Source of the DNA: Thermothelomyces thermophilus ATCC 42464
Lineage: Eukaryota; Ascomycota; Sordariomycetes; Sordariales; Chaetomiaceae
Assembly (NCBI RefSeq): GCF_000226095.1
Contig: NC_016474.1
Span: 3,534,001-3,598,000, forward strand
DNA length: 64,000 nt
Direction of reading: 5' to 3'
A program made the position numbers and the translations under genes. Each line of letters starts with the position of its first letter. Positions within the stretch are counted from its first letter, which is position 1. Positions 57,095 through 64,000 of this stretch are shown one piece after another. A model generated the notes under the pieces. It did no database searches. It was not told where the DNA came from and saw nothing but the letters and a program-made list of their open reading frames with translations.

Positions 57095-58873
57095 CTTGAT
57101 GACGTTGACGGTTCTCTTTTTTTTTGTTTTTGTCGTCTGCTGGGAACGGGCGGTGATTCCCAGGGCTTATACCTCTCGCGTTTCCTTCTTTTATCTCTTT
57201 TTTTCTCTTTTTTTTCCTATCTCTTTCCTATCTCCTTTTTTCTCTTTTCGTTTCCTTTTATTTCCTGTACTCTTTCCTCGTTCTCTGCGGAGTAATGTCT
57301 CTTGTTGGTCAGATCGGGCGCGGAGGGGAGGTGTTTGGGGGCTTCCTTGCCTTGGGAATTGCTTTTCTTTCCCTGCTGGTATTGCGCGTTTTGTTCTTGC
57401 TGCATTATCGTTCATGGGCTCGGCAAATGGGGGCAGGTTTGGTACGGTTTCGCATCGGTCCAGTGGGAGGACCACCGCTCCCGCAAACCTAATATCTGCA
57501 CTGTTGGCTGGTCCATGTGGAGGGCTTTTACACTTCGTTCTCCCTGTTTCATTAGCACCGCTTACTGACTATTTAATCCTGCCTTTCACAGCAATCTCTC
57601 TCATCGTTTTTCCGCGTTTTGTTTCGCTTTCTTTTTCTTCTTTTTCTCCCCTCTTCCTCTCTTCGCTTCGTTCCGGATACCTTGTTCGATATATTGTTTG
57701 TCTCTTGTTTCCTAGCATCTCTGTCCTGTTTCATGCTTTATTTTTTTGGGTTGTTTGTTCCATCTCTTCTACTTCCTGTACTAGATACGGGCGAAATCTA
57801 GGGAGGGAGGCACTCGGAGAGGATGGAACTCAAGGATGGGAGGGGAAAGGCGGCGGTTGGGACTGTTGTTGGGCTGGTGGGGTTTCATACGGCAGTAGTT
57901 TGGGCTTTTGTACTGGCGCAGGGGTAGCCGCGCAGAGTGAGTTCGTTCAACACAAGATTGATAATCTCTACCGCGACCTCGCTGCTCCTTAGCCTATTTA
58001 TCGCCTGTGTCTTTTGGTGGGTTGATCTGATGACTAGGTTAGATATGTAGGGCGACTGGTCCAGTATCAAAACCGCATCTCCACTTCTCCTTGGTTGGCC
58101 GGTTCCTCGAAATTGAACCTGTTCATTCCGCCTTCTCCGAATAGTACTGTACTTCTCCGAATATTACCTCTCGCAATCTTTGCTCCGGCGTCGCCACAGG
58201 AGGCTTCTATCCGATGACTAACTACTGTGCCTAGAGGCAATGAAGGGATGGATTGTTTGTGCAATTCACCGGAGAGTCCTCACTAGTGACGGGTTCCTGC
58301 AGTTATTTGCCTTTCTCGGCCGGCAATGGTCACGTCCTCAATCTCGGTCAACGGGTGGCTGCCTAGGCTCTTTTGGCGACAATGGCGTGAGTAGCTGTGT
58401 CCAAAGCTCTCTCTGCTTTGCAAACAGCCATGGGGATCCCAGCCCAAGCATCGGCCTCTCTTTTCTCTCGCCTTGCTTCCTCATCCGGTGCGGCCCGAAG
58501 CCGGGCTTGCCCGTCTCGGAAGCATTTTGCATTTTGCTCTTAAACATATCTTTCGATGGATCCAGAGGGGCTCCTGGTCAACAGTTTGGCGTCCCAGGCT
58601 TTTTTGTGTGACAACCGCATGCCGACTCTGCGTAACCTGGGCCCCCTTGGAGGGATGGACACACACACACACATATATATATATACACGTAGGGAGAGAG
58701 AGAGAAGGAGAGATACGGGCCCGGTGAAGAATAGCGTGTGGTCTTGGGGGACGAGATCATTCCGCAGCCCGCTTTTCCCGTTCTTCAAACTTCCCATATA
58801 TCCCATTCCCCCCCCCCCGCCCCTGATAGCAGAATCGCCGAAGCCAATCCAAACACCATATAACCTCAAGACC
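57095..58873. other. 3' flank of the transcription factor and promoter of the GH16 gene
   Basis: No gene is supported. The plus strand is strongly T/C-rich at about 57110-57290 and 57590-57790 (long TTTC/TCTT runs). A (CA)n(TA)n microsatellite occupies 58659-58687, followed by a (GA)n tract. A C run at 58809-58818 lies in the presumed GH16 leader. Confidence 0.55.
58659..58687. repeat. (AC)n-(AT)n compound microsatellite
   Basis: An alternating AC tract changes to an AT tract in the spacer upstream of the GH16 gene. Confidence 0.85.
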
Positions 58874-59655
58874 ATGAGCCCGCCACTGCCACTTCCCCCG
58901 CCACGACGTCGCCCTCCCCTCGCGGACCTCCTCGCCACCAACGTCACCCCCCTCTTCTTCCACCTCCACCTCCACCTCCACCACCTTCTCGTCCTCCTTC
59001 TCATCATCATTGTCGTCGGCTACGCGCCCCGGACGGCACGCGCAGACTGCGAGTGCGGCTACCTCGCCGCCGTCCACGGTGGCGACAGCAGCAACCGCCG
59101 AGCCCTCTTCACCGACCTCCTCGAAACGGACTTTGCCCGCCTGGCGGCCGGCGCGCGGGATGATGATGACCATGATGATGGTGATGATGATGATGCCGGG
59201 CCCGACGCCTCCCCGATCGAGGGGTGGGCGCGCCAGGCGTTCAACCTCACCCGGGAGCGGGCCCGGGGCGAGTACGGCGAGCTGTTTGCGGTGGAGAACG
59301 TCGGGTTTGTTGCTGCTGCTGCTGCGTCGTCGTCTTCTTCTTCTTCTCAGGGAAACGTCGCTGGCGACGAGGGGGGAGGATGGAAAGAAGGGGAGGAAAG
59401 AGGTGGGATTGGGAGCGGGGGGAAGAGGAGGAAGAAGGGAGACGCGGGGCTGCGGCTGATGGTCCGGGCCGAGATCGTCGACGGGATGGTGCCCGTCGCG
59501 GAGCTGGACACGCAGCGGCTGGACCTGATGTGGGGGACCTTCCGGGCCATGATGAAGGTGTCTTCGGTCAAGGGGACCTGCGCCGCCTTCTTTTGGGTGG
59601 GTTTTCCTCCCTCCCCCCTTTCCCTTTTCCTCTCCCCCTCCTCCCCCCCCCCCCC

Positions 59656-59694
<39 letters not shown>

Positions 59695-60513
59695 ACTCCT
59701 TCTTTTTTGTTTCCCTTCCCCTCCGTCTGACAGCTTGCCCTTTGATCGACCGACCGACTGATTGACTGACTGACTGACTGACTGCGTGATGGGGACGGGA
59801 GGGCGGGGGGGGACGGGGAATCCGACGGGAGACAGTACTTCAACGACACGCAAGAGATCGACATGGAGTTCTTGTCCAAGGACTTCAACGCGTCCAACGG
59901 CAGCTACCCGGTCAACCTGGTGCTGCAGTCGCGCGAGGCGGCGGCGGCCGGGCACGACGCGTCCGGGACGGGCGGCGGCCACTTCGTGCGGGCGCTGCTG
60001 CCGTTCGACCCGACGGGGGACTTCCACGAGTACCGCATCGACTACCTCCCCGGCCGGGTCACCTTCTACGCGGACGGGGAGCCGCTCGCCGACATGGAGG
60101 GGGCCGCGGTGCCCTCGTCGCCGGGCCACCTGATCCTGCAGCACTGGAGCAACGGGAACCGGTACTGGTCCGGCGGGCCGCCGGCCGAGGACGCGTCGCT
60201 GCTGGTGAGCTACGTCAAGGCCTACTTCAACTCGTCGACGGCGCAGAGACGGCGCGACTGGGAGGCCCGGTGCAGGGATCCGACCGCGCCCGGCGCCGTC
60301 TGCGAGATCCCGGATGTGGCGCCGGGAAACTGGAGCGCCGCCGCCGACTGGTTCTTCGCTGACCACGCCAACATGACCAACAACCAGACCGCGTCGGGGC
60401 AGAGCGAGGAGGCATCATCATCATCGCCATCGACAGAGCCGTCGTGGTCCATCATCATCATCGTCTGTTGGCTTTGGCTGTGGCTGGCGGCCGAATTCGC
60501 TTCTGCGGTGTGA
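58874..60513 (+). CDS. Glycoside hydrolase family 16 protein, secreted or cell-surface
   Basis: This is probably a beta-glucan-active enzyme of the cell wall. Exons 58874-59596 and 59836-60513 give 466 aa; the 239-nt intron has donor GTGGGT and acceptor GACAG. A hydrophobic N-terminal segment (HLLVLLLIIIVVGYAP) ends before ADCECGY, fitting a signal peptide or anchor; the preceding His/Leu run is unusual. The GH16 catalytic motif EIDME gives Glu248 (nucleophile), Asp250 and Glu252 (acid/base), preceded by GTCAAFFWYFNDTQ across the splice junction. DFHEYRIDYLPGRVTFYADG and GHLILQHWSNG are further family blocks. Asn-x-Ser/Thr sites are present. The C-terminus is hydrophobic (WSIIIIVCWLWLWLAAEF), which suggests a GPI signal or membrane tail. 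Compared with relatives it carries Asp-, Ser- and Gly/Lys-rich insertions in exon 1. Confidence 0.88.
59643..59693. repeat. (C)14(A)37 homopolymer block in the GH16 intron
   Basis: A run of 14 C passes directly into 37 A inside the intron. A (GACT)n tetranucleotide repeat follows at about 59755-59782. Confidence 0.9.
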
Positions 60514-61016
60514 TTGATAGATAGTATAGGCGTGAACCGAACCGGAGGGAGCAGTCGGTTTTTGCTTTTGGAAACATATGATAATGGTCGTGAACGGATG
60601 ACGGGATGGACATTACTGGTGAAGGAGAAGCACACTACCGCCACGCCACACCACCAGCCTCCCCTTTTCATCCTTTTCCCCCTTTCCCTGCCCTTCAGAA
60701 CCCCAACACCCAAGAATGGAAAAGAAAAGAAAGAAGGAACCTCATTCTCAGGGGGTTGATGAGTAGCATAACAATAGCGAGATTCCTCATAACTTGCTAG
60801 CAATTCGCGTCCCCCATTCTTCAACGACCCAAACCAAACTCGGGACCTTCCGTCTGCTTTGTCATCCTAGGAACTTGGGGGATTCGTCAACGCCGAAGTG
60901 TGCCCTTCTTTCCAGCTTCCCATCTCCAGCAGCATGCTATACAGCAAACTAGCAAAGCCATGTTGTTTTGGGTTCCCACTCTCACGTCCCTGCTACTGCC
61001 GGCTTACTATGCCAGC
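60514..61016. other. Convergent spacer GH16 / PDS5
   Basis: 503 bp between two convergent stop codons. I see no gene; it should hold both 3' UTRs. Confidence 0.6.
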
Positions 61017-64000
61017 TTACTTTCTCGAGCGGGTGACCCTACCCCCCGTCCTAGCCGGCGCAGGGGCGGGTTTCTCGGCCGCCTTACCCTTGGTCGCAGC
61101 GGCTTTGCCCTTGGGAGCAGGAGGCGTCTTGGATTTTTTCGGTGCAGGCGCGGCTTTTGCCCTGCGAGTGCTCCGCGTCGTCGGCGGTGGCGCAGACTCG
61201 TCCTCTTCTTCTTCTTCATCATCTTGTTCCTCCTCAGCCGCCTCCTCCTCCTCCTCCTCCTCCTCTTCGCCCGCCTTTTCTTCTGCCTCGTCATAGTCCT
61301 TGCCGTTCCCCGGCTCCGCTTCGCCATTATCAGCCTCCGCCATCTCCACATCCTCGTTCTCCGGCTCGGAGGGCCCGCTCTCCGACTTCTCCCGAGCGCC
61401 TCGACCGCGTGCGGACGCAGCCCTCGTCCTCCTCGTGGCCGTGGCGCCTCCCTTTCCCCTGACAGCGAGCGATTTCTTCTTGGGCTGCTGCTGCTTCTCA
61501 ACCTCCCCGGTCTCCTCTTCTTTATTATCCACTTCTTCATCATCTTCTTTCCCTTCTTCCTCCGCCTCCCCCTGCACTACCACTTCCTCCTTGACCTTCT
61601 CGGTCTCCTCCTCTTCTCCAGCCCCAGATCCATCCTCGCTCCCGGACTCGCCCTCCTCACCACCGCCCTCATCCTCTTCCTCTTCCCCCCCCTCCCCGTT
61701 GACGTACTCCCACTCGGCCACACCGTCAAGCATCTCTTCGTCATCCACGTCCGAGTCGCGCTCGACATAGGACCGGTTTGCCGCTGTGGACCGCGAGCTC
61801 CGCCGGCGCTCCGACTCGGGGATGAACCTCTCTTCGCGCGCGGGCCTCTTGGCCTTGCCGGGAATCTTCTTGGGTTTCGGGGTAGCAGCGCCAGACGACT
61901 TCTTCGCGCTCTTGACGGGCCTCGCCTCTTTCGCCTCTTTCGCCTGCTCGCCGCCGGACTGCTGCTGTACGCGGGCTTTCTTGGAAGGATGAGAGTCGTC
62001 CCCCCGGTCGTCGACAGCAGATTTGCGTTTCTGAGCCGAAGAGGGGGAAATGCCAGGTTAGCTTGGAGTCCAGTGTTGAGAGAGGGACGCGTAGGTTATT
62101 GGAAAAGGAGAGATTGGGAAGGGAAGAAAAAAGGGGGGCGGAGGGGAAGAGAGGGAAGGGGTCTTGTGGACTTTACCTTCTTGCGGTCCATCGCGCGAAG
62201 AAGCTCATCCAGCTTGTCGTCGATACCGTCGGGCACAAACTGCTTCTCGGCGATCGCCTGCGCTTCGTCATGCGACTTGAGCGGGCTGTAGAGACCCACC
62301 GGCAGGCCGACCTTGCCCGGGTAGGCGTTGAAGACCCAGTTCTTCTTGTCCTGCCACTTCCTGATGACGGCCTGTGCCAGGTCGCTCAGCACCTGGTGGT
62401 TGTTTCCCCGCTCGTCCAGCGCGTCCTGCGTCTGCTTGACCCGCTCAGCGTACTTGTAGATCAGGCCGAGGTTGGACTCCGTCGCGACCAGGCTGACGTA
62501 GAAGAGCAGGTACCGCGCGTGGTCGACCAGCTCGTCCAGTTCTGCGCTGTAGTCCGGATGGTGTGCGAGGAGGGACAGGAGGCGGGGCATGACGGCCTCG
62601 AGCACGGGCTGCTTGTTGTCCTGGAAACGGCGCGCCCGCGACCGGATCCACGTCTCGGTCCGCTGCTTGAAGTCGGCACTCGGCTCGAACGCCATCAGGA
62701 AGACGATGGTGTAGAAGCGGGACCGCAGCCTGTTATCTGCCAGGTACTTTTGCAGCTTCCTCACGAAGCCGTGGCGGACCTCCTGGACCGCATCCTGCGT
62801 CGTGAGGGCCAGCGCGTCGAAATCCTCGGGCGAGAGCTGCTCGTCAAAATGCTTTTGCGTGCACAGCTTCAGCACCAGCTGCGCCGCGAGCAACCTTAAT
62901 CGTGACCGGTGGTGCCTTGGCGTCTCCTTGGTTTTGGATAGCTCTCCCTTGGCCCTGATCAGCTTCATGAAGAGCTTCCAGACTGGCCTGGCCTTCTCCT
63001 TGGCCTCGTCGATGTCTTCTATGCTCCTGAGCCTGTTGGCCAGCGTCTTGAGAGCCAGGCATTTCGCTTGGCATTCCTCGTCCAGCTCGCCATCGTCGAC
63101 CCAATCCGGATCCTTGGCGCTGGTTTTCGTTCGGACCTCGAGAAGGATTTGCTGGACCGCCATGTTGAGGATCGTGTCCTCCGCTTCCTCGGTCACCTTG
63201 GGCGCCAGGAGCTCGAGCTGGCTCACGGCGGCGAGCTTATTTAGAAAGCTCTGCGACCCATAGGACCAGTCCTTCAGAATCCGCTGGAGCAGATCTGTCG
63301 CGCTGACCAGGCTCTTGTCGTCCTTTTTAGCAAGGAGGATGTTCACCGCGTATTTGGCAGCCCTGGCGGGTCGGCCGTAGAGCGCGTAATTGATCATGGT
63401 CCGCGTGAAGTCCTTGTCCGCCGGCACGTCCTTGGGGTACTTGCGGGCGTACGTCGAGCACGCCTTCAGGGTCTCGACAACCGCCAGGTCGTTCTCCCGC
63501 GTCTGCGTGGGCGCCTGGTCGACGAGGTCCTTACAGAGCTGTCCGATGTGCGTCTTGAAGAGGCCGGGGTTTCGTTGCGATATCTCGTTGAGGATCTCGT
63601 GGGCAGCTGATCCCATGTTGCCCTTGTCCGACCGGGAATACTCCATGAAGCTGGCGAGGTGGCTGCGGTTGAACATCAAGCAGCCGGATCGATAGAGGAG
63701 GGGCAGCAGTGTATCGCGGACACCCGGGTCCTTGCTGGCCTGGATGCGCTTCAGCAACTCCTTGAGCGCCTTGTGGACGGTCTTGAAGTCGTGCTCCGGG
63801 CCGATGATATACTTAATTAGGTTGTAACTGCGTCTGTCATTGGCTTTCGCGAATCGATACAGATCCTGCTCCGCTTTGGTGCCGTCCGGGAGGAATTGAG
63901 AGATATACCGCGTCGTCTTGTTAAGGTTGGCCATCTTCTTGGACGCATCCCCGTCCATGACGCCTCCGTTGAATTGGTCGCATTGCTTGAGATAGGTCTC
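61017..64000 (-). CDS. pds5: Sister-chromatid cohesion factor PDS5/Spo76 (5' part outside window)
   Basis: This is a HEAT-repeat protein that binds cohesin and maintains sister-chromatid cohesion and meiotic chromosome structure (Sordaria Spo76, Aspergillus BimD). The visible exons are 64000-62177 (continuing beyond the window, frame open to the edge) and 62030-61017, giving 945 codons of sense. The 146-nt intron has donor GTAAAG and acceptor CTCAG. Family blocks seen are FKTVHKALKELLKRI, LCKDLVDQAPTQTREND, TMINYALYGRPARAAKYAVN, ELSKTKETPRHHRSRLRLLA and WVFNAYPGKVGLPVGLYSPL. The C-terminal exon is basic and acidic in turn: KRPAREERFIPESERRRSSR, then a long Glu/Asp-rich tail and an Arg/Lys/Pro AT-hook-like end (TGGRVTRSRK). 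An internal ATG at 63958 is not the start, since the frame and the family N-terminus run further upstream. Confidence 0.93.

Noticed and set aside
57069-57992. 307-codon plus-strand frame rich in Phe, Ser and Leu
   Set aside because: It arises from T/C-rich UTR-like sequence; it starts inside the transcription factor's last exon and has no real start context.

Overview
The window is nuclear DNA of a filamentous ascomycete, most likely a sordariomycete of the order Sordariales (Neurospora/Chaetomiaceae relatives). Evidence: a Galpha protein matching the Neurospora GNA-1 type along its whole 353-residue length, an NRC-1/Ste11 MAPKKK, a PDS5/Spo76 cohesin factor, short introns (mostly 50-160 nt) with GTAAGT/GTACGT-type donors and CTAAC/CTGAC branch points, GC-rich codon use, long low-GC-contrast intergenic spacers, and a transposon remnant carrying CpA-to-TpA changes typical of repeat-induced point mutation (RIP). 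I could model 17 protein genes (one cut by the right edge) and one intron-containing tRNA gene; splice sites were assigned by eye from frame continuity and family fit, so exon ends are predictions.

Layout. 1-660: two tandem, RIP-scarred pieces of a Tc1/mariner transposase. 0.7-3.9 kb: no gene. 3.9-6.7 kb (+): STE11-type MAPKKK. 8.6-9.8 kb (-): hydrophilic low-complexity protein. 10.6-10.7 kb (-): tRNA-Gln(CTG). 12.56-12.85 kb: a MITE-like inverted-repeat element. 13.3-15.4 kb (-): FAD-dependent oxidoreductase. 16.4-18.6 kb (-) and 19.0-20.2 kb (+): divergent pair SAS10/UTP3 and TSC10 (3-ketosphinganine reductase). 20.9-22.3 kb (+): DUF3716 zinc-ribbon-like protein with a His-Gln repeat. 24.7-25.9 kb (-): gna-1. 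26-30.4 kb: no gene. 30.4-31.4 kb (+): DUF1771-Smr protein ending in a CaaX box. 32.3-33.1 kb (+): possible single-pass membrane protein. 33.4-33.8 kb (-) and 34.4-38.9 kb (+): divergent MIC10 and URB2. 39.1-40.6 kb (-) and 41.1-41.9 kb (+): divergent CDC123 and CWC21. 44.0-47.8 kb (-): SH3-WW-RasGEF (CDC25). 47.8-54.6 kb: a 6.8-kb spacer. 54.6-57.1 kb (+): C2H2 / fungal-specific transcription factor. 58.9-60.5 kb (+): GH16 glucanase-like protein with terminal hydrophobic segments. 61.0-64.0 kb (-): PDS5, truncated at the window edge.

How the genes relate. Three conserved signalling components that act on mating and filamentous growth in fungi (Ste11 MAPKKK, Galpha, RasGEF) lie within 44 kb, but with unrelated genes between them. 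A second theme is ribosome production and translation: SAS10/UTP3 (small subunit processome), URB2 (27S pre-rRNA processing), CDC123 (eIF2 assembly), plus the spliceosomal CWC21. Most housekeeping genes are arranged as divergent pairs sharing 460-560 bp promoters. No CRISPR, bacterial-type operon, virus-like element or secondary-metabolite cluster was seen. The most unusual observations are the Smr protein with a prenylation signal, the dispersed palindromic micro-motifs (TACGGAGTA and TGTATGTACATACA types), the MITE-like element, and the stop-free 3n introns in the SAS10/TSC10 pair.
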